Shown here piece by piece: positions 1 through 8,441 of a DNA stretch of 64,000 nt (position 1 is its first letter; the number at the start of each line of letters is the position of its first letter). A program made the position numbers and the translations under genes. A model generated the notes under the pieces. The model had not been told where the DNA came from and did no database searches. It saw only the letters and a list, made by a program, of their open reading frames with translations. The stretch is from Bradyrhizobium zhengyangense (lineage in GTDB: Bacteria > Pseudomonadota > Alphaproteobacteria > Rhizobiales > Xanthobacteraceae), in assembly GCF_022012435.1 (NCBI RefSeq), contig NZ_JAKLUA010000009.1, forward strand, positions 234,277-298,276, read 5' to 3'.

Positions 1-2
1 CC

Positions 3-1274
3 GAAGCGCGGCGCATGGTCGAGGCAGGCATTGAGGCGATCTGCATCAACTTCAATCTCAATCGCAGCGTCGAAAGCGGATCTGATCCATCGATCAGCCA
101 GTCCGAGCTCGCAGCGCGGACCAGCGCCGTGACACGGGTGGCGCACTCCACCGACAAGAACGTCATCTGTCTACTCGGCGGCGGACCCATTACAAAGCCG
201 GACGAACTCCTCGATATCTGCCGCGAAACGGGCGTCCAGGGCTTCATAGGCGGCTCTTCGCTGGACCGGGTCCCGTTGGAGATGTCGGTCCTCGAGGTCA
301 CATCCGGGTTCAAGACGATTCATCTCTTGCGCGAGAAAGTCGATCTGCTCGAGCGTCAGCTCCAATTGAGCGGGTTCAGGCACGGCGTCATTGCCCAATC
401 CTCAGTCATGAAGCGGGTGCTCGAGACCGCCAAACGCCTGGCTGCCAATCCTAATCCTGTGCTCGTGTGGGGCGAAACGGGCTCGGGAAAACGCAGGATA
501 GCGAATCTCGTTCACAGCTTCAGCGACCGCAAACATACAAAGGCTGCGCTCTTCCAGTGCCGCGCGGGGCCGGCAGCGGGCAACATCGGTGCATTGTTCG
601 GCGCGGAGCGCGACGAGACCAGGAAGCGCCAACTATCGATTCTTGAAGCTGCAAACGGCACTGCCGTCCTGCTGCTGCATCTGGATCAACTGCCGCGGGA
701 TGGCCAGGAGCGTCTTGCTGATTACCTCGAGACCGGCGGTTTTGCACCCCTGAACGGGGTATCGGTCGTGCGGTCCAACGCACGGATCATTGCAACAGCG
801 ACAATTGCTCGCAGCGCCAGCCTTCAAACCGTGCTCTGTCCTCGGCTTCTTGCCCTGTTTACCGGGCTTGACATTGCCCTGCCGGCCTTGCCGGACAGGC
901 TCGAAGACCTTCCCCAACTGGTCCAGCATTTCACGGTGGAAGCGAAGGGAGATTCAAACGCGCCGACGTTGGGAATAGAGAATTCTGCCTTCCTGGCGCT
1001 TGCCGGGCATGATTGGCCGGGAAACCTGCGAGAGTTGCGCCAAATCGTCAACCAGCTGGTGACGCTGCAACTGTCACACATTACGGCTGACGTCCTAAGG
1101 CCTTTGCTGACCGCGTCATCGGCCGTGAAACGGACAAATGTGTTCTCCGAGCGCGAGTGGATCATCGAAGGGCTGAAACGAAACAAGCTCCACCGCGGAA
1201 AAACTGCCCAGTCCCTTGGACTCTCCAGGAAGACCCTCTACAACAAGATCAAGAAGCTGCGGATCCTGGAGTAG
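3..1274 (+). CDS. PEP-hydrolase-like/AAA+ (NtrC-like) regulator, 5' end outside window
   Basis: The reading frame is open to the left edge, so the N-terminus is missing; the first internal ATG is at 15. Counting from that ATG, residues 1-95 are the end of a TIM-barrel domain of the PEP-hydrolase family (GGGPITKPDE, GFIGGSSLDRVP resemble the C-terminal part of the protein at 3682). Residues 100-118 are a likely coiled-coil linker. An AAA+ domain follows, with Walker A GETGSGKR at 152-160, and the last 40 residues are a Fis-type helix-turn-helix. The AAA+ domain is degenerate: no GAFTGA loop (GALFGAERDE stands there), and the Walker B stretch reads LLHLDQL instead of the usual LFLDE. It is therefore probably not a normal sigma-54 activator. 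The neighbouring genes encode related barrels, so it likely regulates them; this is inference. Confidence 0.8.
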   Translation, partial: EARRMVEAGIEAICINFNLNRSVESGSDPSISQSELAARTSAVTRVAHSTDKNVICLLGGGPITKPDELLDICRETGVQGFIGGSSLDRVPLEMSVLEVTSGFKTIHLLREKVDLLERQLQLSGFRHGVIAQSSVMKRVLETAKRLAANPNPVLVWGETGSGKRRIANLVHSFSDRKHTKAALFQCRAGPAAGNIGALFGAERDETRKRQLSILEAANGTAVLLLHLDQLPRDGQERLADYLETGGFAPLNGVSVVRSNARIIATATIARSASLQTVLCPRLLALFTGLDIALPALPDRLEDLPQLVQHFTVEAKGDSNAPTLGIENSAFLALAGHDWPGNLRELRQIVNQLVTLQLSHITADVLRPLLTASSAVKRTNVFSEREWIIEGLKRNKLHRGKTAQSLGLSRKTLYNKIKKLRILE

Positions 1275-1286
1275 CTCTGCTCCTCA

Positions 1287-1892
1287 TTATTTTCGCGCTG
1301 GCGGCTTCGTGCCGCTCAGAAGCGCGAACTTCGCCACCGGCGCTCCTCGCTTCCCGGCGCTTACCAAATCGACGCCATCGCCAATCACGAACTTGAGCGC
1401 TTCTTCCGGCATCTGGACCAGGCCGGCCAGATGCGAGCCGATGCGCCGCTCGGCCATTGCGGTCTTAGAGATGTCGTCCGTCGCGAACAACACCCTGAAG
1501 TCCAAATTGGCAAACCATTCCAGACGTCGAAGCTCGATCTCCTGTCCGCTTTCAATGGGCGTCCCTGTCGTTGACCGCTCAATGAGAGACGCCGGCGGGA
1601 AGTTGATGATCCCCTTGATCCCGGCCTCTTTCAACGCATCGGCAAGATCCTCCCAGCACGCGAAGGGATCGATCATGACGATCGCGGCGTAAACACCCGC
1701 AGATCTCTCCTTTCGGAACGTGCGCAGATCCCGTAACAGACAATCGTTCCAGTCAACGACGGGCAAGGTCGCCATGACCAGCATGGAGCCTTCCGGAAGG
1801 CTCCCTAAAGCCGGCGCATAGATTGCTAGGCAATAACCCTCGCGCGTGTCCGACCTGCTTGAAATGAGCTCGCCGACTGCTCTTTGCTTCAA
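1287..1892 (-). CDS. Short PEP-hydrolase-like TIM-barrel paralogue
   Basis: A 201-residue protein on the minus strand, convergent with the regulator to its left. Phrases such as IVMIDPFACWEDLADALKEA and GIKGIINFPPASLI match the spacing and character of the barrel strand found in the PEP-hydrolase-family protein at 3682 (GFSGVINYPTIS), so I read it as a divergent, shortened member of that fold (family members are about 275 residues). The C-terminal strands carrying HVGATRGG and CHGG in the full-length protein are not visible here, so catalytic function is doubtful. Its start codon lies only 8 bases from a TACCCA direct-repeat element. The role is unknown; it could be a regulatory or ligand-binding paralogue. 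Confidence 0.6.
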   Translation of the reverse strand: MKQRAVGELISSRSDTREGYCLAIYAPALGSLPEGSMLVMATLPVVDWNDCLLRDLRTFRKERSAGVYAAIVMIDPFACWEDLADALKEAGIKGIINFPPASLIERSTTGTPIESGQEIELRRLEWFANLDFRVLFATDDISKTAMAERRIGSHLAGLVQMPEEALKFVIGDGVDLVSAGKRGAPVAKFALLSGTKPPARK

Positions 1893-1899
1893 CCGCCTC

Positions 1900-1915
1900 T
1901 ACCCAATCTTACCCA
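1900..1915. promoter_or_regulatory. TACCCA-N4-TACCCA direct repeat, copy 1
   Basis: TACCCAATCTTACCCA: two TACCCA units exactly 10 bases (one helical turn) apart. It lies 8-23 bases upstream of the start of the minus-strand gene ending at 1287. A second copy with the same spacing and 15 of 16 bases identical occurs at 2344. This looks like an operator for a protein binding tandem half-sites; the binding protein is not known. Confidence 0.45.
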
Positions 1916-2054
1916 TTTAAACATCGCACTGATCTTATACGGCATTTCAGTTCGGTCTAGAGATCTGCACGACATCTAGGCACGTCAGGCTTCCGACGAC
2001 GTCTCATCTATCCGCTGGCAGGCCGGCCTCGTCTGCTTCCTCCCTCGACTTACG

Positions 2055-2089
2055 CCGCTGTTGGAGAGCTCCAGCAGCGGTCTCTTTTT
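2055..2089 (+). terminator. Strong orphan intrinsic terminator
   Basis: An 11-bp stem (CCGCTGTTGGA pairing with TCCAGCAGCGG, one G-U pair) with a GAGC tetraloop is followed directly by TCTCTTTTTA. The U-tract is on the plus strand only. No plus-strand gene ends here: the nearest is 780 bases upstream and a minus-strand gene intervenes. It may end a small RNA, or act as an attenuator in a long leader of the gene at 2441. Confidence 0.7.
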
Positions 2090-2343
2090 AGAATTCAATT
2101 CACAGGCATTGAACCGCGCGAGCTGTCCACCCGCCCGCCACTTGGCACTTTTTGCAATGGGTGAAACAGCGTCCCAAGGGCTGGCGGAGATGACCTTCGC
2201 CTGCTGCGCACCGCGTGCGTCTCATGGGCCCGAAAGGACGCCGGACAGAAGATGCCGGAAGAGGAGAGGGGAAGACACGCCGCAGACAGGACAGGCAACC
2301 TTGGCTAGAGCCACCGGTGCGCTCCCGAGCGCTTCGAGACATC

Positions 2344-2359
2344 TACCCAATATTACCCA
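2344..2359. promoter_or_regulatory. TACCCA-N4-TACCCA direct repeat, copy 2
   Basis: TACCCAATATTACCCA, the second copy of the element at 1900, in the same orientation, 82 bases upstream of the start at 2441. The rest of the gap 1893-2440 holds the terminator at 2055 and no convincing coding sequence. Confidence 0.45.
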
Positions 2360-2440
2360 ACTCTCCCCGGCGCGGCACTTATTGAGCGTCTCGGCCGCGT
2401 TTAGACCATTCGTATCAAGCAGGATCGGAGAGGAAAGATC

Positions 2441-3676
2441 GTGTCGCACCATTGCACCGACGACGCGAAGTCGGCCAGGCTTGGGCGCTCGCCCAAGGTC
2501 GGAGCCGCTGGCGCCGTTGCAATCGTGGCGACGCTCGATACGAAGGGCGCAGAAGCATCTTATCTCCGAAACGTCATCGAAGGCCTGGGCCGCACGACGG
2601 TGGTCTTAGACGTCGGTACGTCCAAGGCAGGGTCGGACAAAGAGCCGACAGATGGCGGCCGCGCCGTTTCTCCCGTCGAGCTCTTGAACGACATTGCCCA
2701 ATCGGCCCGCAAAATGGTCGATGATCTTCGCCAATCAGGCGCGATCAGCGCAATTGTCGGAATTGCGGGTGGCAAGGGCAGCGCCGTCTTTGGCGAAGTC
2801 GTCCGCGATTTACCATATGGCTTCCCGAAGCTCCTTGTGAGTAGCGCCAGGCCCGCACTGCTCGCCGAACTGGCCGTCCATAACGACATCATCCTCTATC
2901 CGACCCTTGTCGACCTCTTCGGGATCAACGCCTTCACCCAACGCGTGCTGGACAATGCCGGCCGCGCCGTGGCCGCCATGCAATATGAGCCATCCCGTCA
3001 GAGGAGACGGAAGAAAATCGTCGCCATCACGGCCTTCGGAGTTACGACGCCGGCGGCCAATCAATGCGTAAGACGTCTTGGAGAGGCCGGCCTCGATGCG
3101 ATCGTTTTCCCCGCTAACGGGGCCGGCGGGCGCAAGATGGAACAGCTAATCGCGGCCGGTGAGTTTGACGCTGTAATCGATCTGACCACAACCGAGCTTG
3201 CTGACGAAATCGTCGGTGGCACCGCCAGCGCCGGACCGGATCGGCTCAAGGCAGCCGCGGATCGATCAATCCCGCAGGTCGTCGCGCCAGGCGCAGTCGA
3301 CATGGTCAATTTTGGTCCACCATCCAGCGTCCCCGATCAGTTTCGCTGCCGCCAGTTCTACTCCCATACTCGCTACACCACGCTCATGCGCACAACTCCG
3401 TCCGAAAACGCAAGCATCGGCCGGCTTACGGCCGAGCGGCTGTCGCGGGCCGAAGCGCCAGCCATCGTGCTCTGGCCGGCGAAAGGCGTCTCCGACTACG
3501 ACCGCGACGGCGGCGTGTTCCGTGATTGCAATGCCGACCGCGCTTGGCTGGACGCGGTCAAGAACAATCTGCCGCCCAAAATCACGGTGCGCGAATTGAA
3601 CTGTCACATCAACGATCCCGAATTTGCCGAGGCGGCCGCGAGTTGGATCCTCGAGCAATTGGCGCAGGAAGGCTGA
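2441..3676 (+). CDS. UPF0261 / Tm-1-like ATP-binding domain protein
   Basis: A 411-residue protein, full length for UPF0261 (about 400 residues). Family features visible include VAIVATLDTKGAEASYLRNV near the N-terminus, the glycine-rich IAGGKGSAVFGEVV, LYPTLVDLFGIN, and AVDMVNFG in the C-terminal half. The start is GTG at 2441, chosen because a GGAGAGG ribosome-binding site sits at the right distance. The family is related to the plant Tm-1 protein and binds nucleotides; its biochemical role in bacteria is unsettled. It is followed 5 bases later by the PEP-hydrolase-family gene, and the two are commonly paired, so they probably act in one pathway (inference). Confidence 0.85.
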   Translation: MSHHCTDDAKSARLGRSPKVGAAGAVAIVATLDTKGAEASYLRNVIEGLGRTTVVLDVGTSKAGSDKEPTDGGRAVSPVELLNDIAQSARKMVDDLRQSGAISAIVGIAGGKGSAVFGEVVRDLPYGFPKLLVSSARPALLAELAVHNDIILYPTLVDLFGINAFTQRVLDNAGRAVAAMQYEPSRQRRRKKIVAITAFGVTTPAANQCVRRLGEAGLDAIVFPANGAGGRKMEQLIAAGEFDAVIDLTTTELADEIVGGTASAGPDRLKAAADRSIPQVVAPGAVDMVNFGPPSSVPDQFRCRQFYSHTRYTTLMRTTPSENASIGRLTAERLSRAEAPAIVLWPAKGVSDYDRDGGVFRDCNADRAWLDAVKNNLPPKITVRELNCHINDPEFAEAAASWILEQLAQEG

Positions 3677-3681
3677 CTGCG

Positions 3682-4512
3682 ATGCGGATGTTTGAGCGAA
3701 GCGAAATCCTAGCGAAGATCGCAAGCCAGGTGGCCGAGCGCAGAGCGGTTCTTGCCGCAGGCAGCAGCTGCGGCCTGGTGGCCAAATGCGCTGTCCTCGG
3801 GGGCGCGGACATGCTGGTGGTCTACTCTACCGGGCTGTCGCGCCTGATGGGGCTTCCGACCAGCCGGATCGGAGACTCCAACGCGCGCACGCTCGAGCTT
3901 GCCGCAGAAATCCGCAACGTTGTCTCTTCCATCCCCGTGATCGGCGGCGTTGAGGCCTGGGATCCCGTTCGGCTCGATCTCGATGCGTTGCTCGACAAAT
4001 TCTGGGCGGCCGGCTTCTCAGGCGTGATCAACTATCCCACCATCTCGACCATGGGCGACAAATGGCGCGACCGCCGCGGCCGCGTCGGGCTCGGCTTCGA
4101 ACGCGAAGTCGAGATGATCGCATCTGCGCGCAAGAAGAACATCTTCTCGCTCGCCTATGTCGCAAACCCGGACGATGCCAAGGCGATGGCAAGCGCCGGG
4201 GCCGACTGCATCATCCCTCATGTCGGCGCCACACGGGGCGGGCTCGTTGGCCATGAGGAAGGGCGGTCGGTCAAAGACGCGATCAATCGCATCAACGACA
4301 TCAACGCCGCGGCCAGGAGCGGGCGCTCCGACGTTGTCCTGCTCTGCCATGGTGGTGCGATCGCAGAGCCCGCGGATACGGCCGAGGTGTACCGGTCGAC
4401 GCAATGCGTCGGATTTGTCGGCGCCTCCTCCATCGAACGAATTCCGATCGAACGGGCAGTAAAGGCGGCAGCCGAGGAATTCAAAGCCGTCCCGCTTCCC
4501 CAACATCACTGA
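3682..4512 (+). CDS. PEP-hydrolase family TIM-barrel protein
   Basis: A 276-residue protein starting at the ATG at 3682, 5 bases after the UPF0261 gene. It shows the family's landmarks in order: LAAGSSCGLVAKCAVLGGAD, GGVEAWDP, GVINYPTIS, IIPHVGATRGG, LLCHGGAIAEP and GFVGASSIERIPIE. Members are annotated as phosphoenolpyruvate hydrolase-like and have a PEP mutase/isocitrate-lyase-type barrel; the true substrate is not established. The same domain, in part, is fused to the regulator at the left edge and shortened in the gene at 1287. Context with pyruvate kinase suggests a role around PEP or pyruvate. Confidence 0.85.
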   Translation: MRMFERSEILAKIASQVAERRAVLAAGSSCGLVAKCAVLGGADMLVVYSTGLSRLMGLPTSRIGDSNARTLELAAEIRNVVSSIPVIGGVEAWDPVRLDLDALLDKFWAAGFSGVINYPTISTMGDKWRDRRGRVGLGFEREVEMIASARKKNIFSLAYVANPDDAKAMASAGADCIIPHVGATRGGLVGHEEGRSVKDAINRINDINAAARSGRSDVVLLCHGGAIAEPADTAEVYRSTQCVGFVGASSIERIPIERAVKAAAEEFKAVPLPQHH

Positions 4513-4544
4513 CCTCAGTTCCAAGAAATCGCAGCGAGGCTGGA

Positions 4545-6323
4545 ATGGACACACCGATGGGCCAATCAAGCAAGGGCATGACCGTGGCGATCGCCCGAAG
4601 CGCAAGGGCGGATCACGAATGGGCAACCGACGTTCTCGTAGTCGGGAGTGGTGCAGCCGGGCTCTCGGCCGCCCTCTATGCGGCAAAAGCAGGACTGCGC
4701 GTCACTGTCTGCGAAAAATCCGCCCGGCTCGGCGGCACGACAGCTCTTTCCAATGGTATGATCTGGGTTCCTTGCTCACCCCAGGCGCGCTCAGCGAAGA
4801 TCGACGACTCGCTTGCGAAGGCAAGGACCTACCTGCAGCACGAACTTGGCACCTATTACCGGGCAGGCTTCATCGATGCTTATCTCGAGGACGGCCCAGC
4901 TGCACTTGCCGCCCTTGAGGACGGGACAGAGGTCAACTTCACGCTGGCCTCGGCGCCCGATTATCATTCGAGCCAGATCGGCGGCGTCGACAAGGGCCGG
5001 GCACTGAGCCCGGCTCCCTATGATGGGCGCCTTCTCGGAGCCGATTTCGATCTGATCGGCGATCCCATCCGGGTTGTGCTTGGTGGAATGATGATCTCAT
5101 CCAGCGAGGTCAGAAGCTTCCTCAATCCCTTCCAATCCTTTGCCGCCCTCAGACACGTCTTGCGGCGTGTCGGTCGCTACGCGCGTGACCGGCTGGGCCA
5201 CAGGCGCGGGACAGAGCTCAGCGGAGGGAACGCCCTGATCGCGCGCCTGGTCGTCAGTCTGCGCAAGCACGGCGTCGAGATATGGCCTGGCTCCCCGCTG
5301 ATAGAGCTGATCAGGGAAGATGGGCGTGTCACCGGAGCCGTCGTCAAGCGGAACGGTTCCGACCTTCGCGTGCGCGCCTCGCATGGCGTCATCCTCGCAA
5401 CGGGCGGATTTGCTCGCAGCGCAGAGTTAAGAGCCAGCCTCAGCGGTCCCCACCAGCACGATGACACGCTGGCCCATGTGGACGTTGTGGGCGATGGCAT
5501 TTCCCTGGCGTCCAGGCTTGGAGCTGCGATTGACAACAATGTCGCCTCTGCCGGCTTTTGGACTCCCGTCTCAATTCTCAAGAGCGGCAGCTCCTCCCAA
5601 GTGGTCCCCTATGGCTGGCTCGATCGCGGCCGTCCCGGCGTCATCGCAGTGGGGCCGGATGCCAAGCGTTTCGTCAACGAATCCAATTCGTATCACGACA
5701 TTTGCCTGGCGATGTTCACCAGCGGCTATCCGGCAGATAAGCGATTTTACTTCATCTGCGACCTGGAGTTCGTACGGTTGAGAGGTATGGGACATCTGCT
5801 GCCCTGGCCCTGGACCTTGAGGATCGGAAAATATGCGCGCCTTGGGTACATCAAGGTCGGCCGGACAATTCCTGAACTTGCCAAACAGCTGGGGCTAGAT
5901 CCGGCTGCGCTTGAAAAGACCGTCGAAGAGCACAACACGCACGCTGCTGAGGGGCGCGATCCGCTGTTCAAACGCGGTGAATCCGCCTTTAATCGCACGC
6001 TCGGCGATCCGGCCGTGAGCAAGAAAAACCCAAATCTCGGACCCATCAAGACAGGCCCGTTTATCGCGCTTCCAATCGTTCCGGCAACGCTCGGCACGGC
6101 CACCGGCCTGGCAACCGACACTTGCGGCCAGGTCCTAGACGGGCAGGAAAGATCCATCGCGGGCCTTTACGCTTGCGGCAACGACATGACATCCCCGATG
6201 CGCGGCATCTATCCAGGAGCAGGCATCACCATCGGGCCTGCGATTGTGTTCGCGTACCGGGCTGTCAACGCCATCCTATCGGCGACGCAGCAAAAGACAA
6301 AGGCTGCCGCTTCTGGAGCTTGA
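4545..6323 (+). CDS. FAD-dependent oxidoreductase (fumarate reductase/ketosteroid dehydrogenase type)
   Basis: A 592-residue flavoprotein from ATG 4545 (preceded by GCGAGGCTGGA); ATGs at 4560 and 4578 are alternatives. The dinucleotide-binding motif VVGSGAAGLSAAL lies at residues 32-44 with VTVCEKSARLGGTT after it. A second FAD contact is SHGVILATGGFA in the middle. The C-terminus has the typical GLYACGNDMTSPMRGIYPGA signature with the substrate-side helix. This pattern fits the FAD_binding_2 family (fumarate reductase flavoprotein subunit, 3-ketosteroid-1-dehydrogenase and relatives). No signal peptide is seen, so it is cytoplasmic. It lies in the same direction and 32 bases after the PEP-hydrolase-like gene. 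Substrate unknown. Confidence 0.8.
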   Translation: MDTPMGQSSKGMTVAIARSARADHEWATDVLVVGSGAAGLSAALYAAKAGLRVTVCEKSARLGGTTALSNGMIWVPCSPQARSAKIDDSLAKARTYLQHELGTYYRAGFIDAYLEDGPAALAALEDGTEVNFTLASAPDYHSSQIGGVDKGRALSPAPYDGRLLGADFDLIGDPIRVVLGGMMISSSEVRSFLNPFQSFAALRHVLRRVGRYARDRLGHRRGTELSGGNALIARLVVSLRKHGVEIWPGSPLIELIREDGRVTGAVVKRNGSDLRVRASHGVILATGGFARSAELRASLSGPHQHDDTLAHVDVVGDGISLASRLGAAIDNNVASAGFWTPVSILKSGSSSQVVPYGWLDRGRPGVIAVGPDAKRFVNESNSYHDICLAMFTSGYPADKRFYFICDLEFVRLRGMGHLLPWPWTLRIGKYARLGYIKVGRTIPELAKQLGLDPAALEKTVEEHNTHAAEGRDPLFKRGESAFNRTLGDPAVSKKNPNLGPIKTGPFIALPIVPATLGTATGLATDTCGQVLDGQERSIAGLYACGNDMTSPMRGIYPGAGITIGPAIVFAYRAVNAILSATQQKTKAAASGA

Positions 6324-6420
6324 CATCGTTTGCATGGGGCGAGCGCGTGATCGACGAAGCATTGGCTTTCGCCAGGAGCGGCTGGCTCGAAGGCGGCTCA
6401 TCCAAGGGGTTTGATTTTTG

Positions 6421-7833
6421 ATGCGCCGCTCGCGCCATGCCAAGATCGTCGCAACCATCGGCCCGGCAACCGTCGAGCTCGACCAACTCCGTGCTCTCGA
6501 TCTTGCAGGTGCCGATACATTCCGCCTGAACTTCAGTCATGGCACCAAAGACGATCACGCGCGCGCCTTTACCGCCATTCGCGCGCTCGAGCGCGAATTC
6601 GGCCGACCCATCGGCGTGCTACAAGATCTGCAAGGCCCGAAGCTGCGCATCGGTTCGCTTGAAGAGGGTGAGCTCACGCTGCAGGCCGGCGAAACGGTCC
6701 GCTTTGTTCTGGACGGAGCAAGAGGCGGAAAGCAGGCGATCCCTCTGCCACATCCGGAGATCTTTGTAGCTGCGTATCCAGGTCAAAATCTGCTCATCGA
6801 TGACGGCCGTGTTCGCCTAAGCCTCGAAAAGCCAGGCGATGGCGACATGATAGCGCGCGTCATTGTCGGTGGAACGATCCGCGATCAAAAAGGCGTAAAC
6901 GTGCCGGGAGCGTTGCTTGATATCTACCCCCTGACCAAGAAGGATCGTGACGATCTCGTCTTCGGCCTAGAGCTGGGCGTCGACTGGGTTGCCTTGTCCT
7001 TTGTTCAGAAGCCTTCAGACCTGATTGAGGCACGAGCTCTAATCGGTGAGGCAGCCGGCCTCGTCGCCAAAATCGAAACGCCAATGGCGCTTGATCACAT
7101 CGATGATATCATCAAATTGTCCGACGCCCTCATGGTCGCCCGCGGCGATCTTGGGGTCGAGATTCCCCCGGAAAACGTGCCTGGCCGACAAAAAGAGCTC
7201 ATTCGTGCTTGCCGAATGGCCGCAAAGCCCGTGATCGTCGCAACCCAAATGCTTGATTCCATGGTGGCAGCGCCGACGCCGACGCGCGCGGAAGCCTCCG
7301 ATGTTGCGACCGCCATCTATGATGGAGCCGATGCTGTGATGCTATCAGCCGAAACGGCAAACGGCGCTTATCCGGCCGAAGCCGTCGCCATGATGGATCG
7401 TATCATCCGGAGTACGGAGCAACATCGTCTCTATCGCTCCTTGATCAGGGCTGCGCAAGTCGACGAAGAGATTACCCCTCCACACGCTGTCGCAGCGGCA
7501 GGCGCAGATCTTGCCGCCACGATCGAGGCCAAAGCCATCATCGGCTTCACGGCGAGCGGGACGACCGCAGCCCGCATTTCGCGCAAACGACCACCGATCC
7601 CCGTTCTTGCTCTGACGCCAGACGACATTGTGGCGCGACGCATGTGCCTGTTGTGGGGCGTCCATAGTGTCGTGGCCAGCGATCCCTCCGGCCATGAAGA
7701 AATAACCCGGATCGCGGCCGTGGCAGCGCAACGGGAAGGCTATGTGCGGTCCGGCGACTTGGCCGTCGTGGTCTTTGGCCTCCCATTCGGACAAATAGGC
7801 GCGACAAACAACGTACGCGTTGCTGTCTGCTAG
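6421..7833 (+). CDS. pyk: Pyruvate kinase
   Basis: A 470-residue enzyme that converts PEP and ADP to pyruvate and ATP. Visible signatures: KIVATIGPAT at the N-terminus, FRLNFSHG (substrate-binding Arg and Asn-Phe-Ser), LQDLQGPKLRIG, the B-domain insertion, VALSFVQKPSDL, the catalytic-lysine strand VAKIETP, LMVARGDLGVEIP (metal and ADP site), VIVATQMLDSM and VMLSAETANGAYP, then a complete C-terminal allosteric-type domain. Start is ATG 6421; a TTG directly before it is less likely. It lies about 100 bases after the FAD protein and in the same direction, next to PEP-hydrolase-like genes. Because pyruvate kinase is normally a lone housekeeping gene, this copy may be a pathway-specific paralogue (inference). 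Confidence 0.93.
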   Translation: MRRSRHAKIVATIGPATVELDQLRALDLAGADTFRLNFSHGTKDDHARAFTAIRALEREFGRPIGVLQDLQGPKLRIGSLEEGELTLQAGETVRFVLDGARGGKQAIPLPHPEIFVAAYPGQNLLIDDGRVRLSLEKPGDGDMIARVIVGGTIRDQKGVNVPGALLDIYPLTKKDRDDLVFGLELGVDWVALSFVQKPSDLIEARALIGEAAGLVAKIETPMALDHIDDIIKLSDALMVARGDLGVEIPPENVPGRQKELIRACRMAAKPVIVATQMLDSMVAAPTPTRAEASDVATAIYDGADAVMLSAETANGAYPAEAVAMMDRIIRSTEQHRLYRSLIRAAQVDEEITPPHAVAAAGADLAATIEAKAIIGFTASGTTAARISRKRPPIPVLALTPDDIVARRMCLLWGVHSVVASDPSGHEEITRIAAVAAQREGYVRSGDLAVVVFGLPFGQIGATNNVRVAVC

Positions 7834-7992
7834 AACAGTCCGTTCGCCCTGAAACGTCTGTCGAGCCATCTTGATGTCGATCCGGACTGCGGCGAGGCTC
7901 TACGCATGGTCGTGCACGAGATGCTCCAAGCCCGGCTGCAACTCCGGCCAGGAGCTTACATTGCCTGACGACCACGAGGCAGCTCTGCGCGG

Positions 7993-8421
7993 ATGGGCGG
8001 TTTCGGTCGAAACCGCACAGCCTTTTTAGTCGAATGCCGCTTGCAGCGAGCAGACGGGCTGTATCGCTGGCATGAGGGCCTCAGCGGCAGGCATCTGCGT
8101 GCCGCCCGCGGCCTGTTGAACTGGTCCGTCAAGGAAGTGGCCCAGCGGGTGTGCGTCTCCACGGCGATCATCTGGCGGATCGAGGAGTACAGCGACACAC
8201 CAATGTCCGACGCGCAGAGGGAAAGCTTGAGAAAGACCTTTGTCGATGCAGGAATCAAAGTTACCCTTCCGGTCGTAGGCAAGCCCCGGTGTTCAGCCGC
8301 GATGACGCTCCATCGGCAAATCGAGATGGCTATCAATCGTTATCTTTTTTGCAGCGCAGGAGGGCAGCGCCGGTCTCAAGAATCAACAAAATTGAGCTTC
8401 CGGCAGCTTCTCCTCGTGTGA
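7993..8421 (+). CDS. Small XRE-type helix-turn-helix protein
   Basis: A 142-residue protein. Residues about 30-75 form a Cro/C1-type helix-turn-helix (LSGRHLRAARGLLNWSVKEV, then VCVSTAIIWRIEE), the form common in short rhizobial regulators of about 80-100 residues. The residues after about 95 are unlike the family and may be an extension caused by loss of an earlier stop. It lies between pyruvate kinase and lrgA, and its end overlaps the upstream region of lrgA, so it may control the LrgAB pair (inference). The start at the ATG at 7993 is uncertain. Confidence 0.6.
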   Translation: MGGFGRNRTAFLVECRLQRADGLYRWHEGLSGRHLRAARGLLNWSVKEVAQRVCVSTAIIWRIEEYSDTPMSDAQRESLRKTFVDAGIKVTLPVVGKPRCSAAMTLHRQIEMAINRYLFCSAGGQRRSQESTKLSFRQLLLV

Positions 8422-8441
8422 AAGTGCTACTCAGGTGCCCC

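Noticed and set aside
2061..2609. 182-codon plus-strand frame overlapping the UPF0261 start
   Set aside because: Begins inside the terminator hairpin, has low-complexity composition and overlaps a clear gene in another frame.
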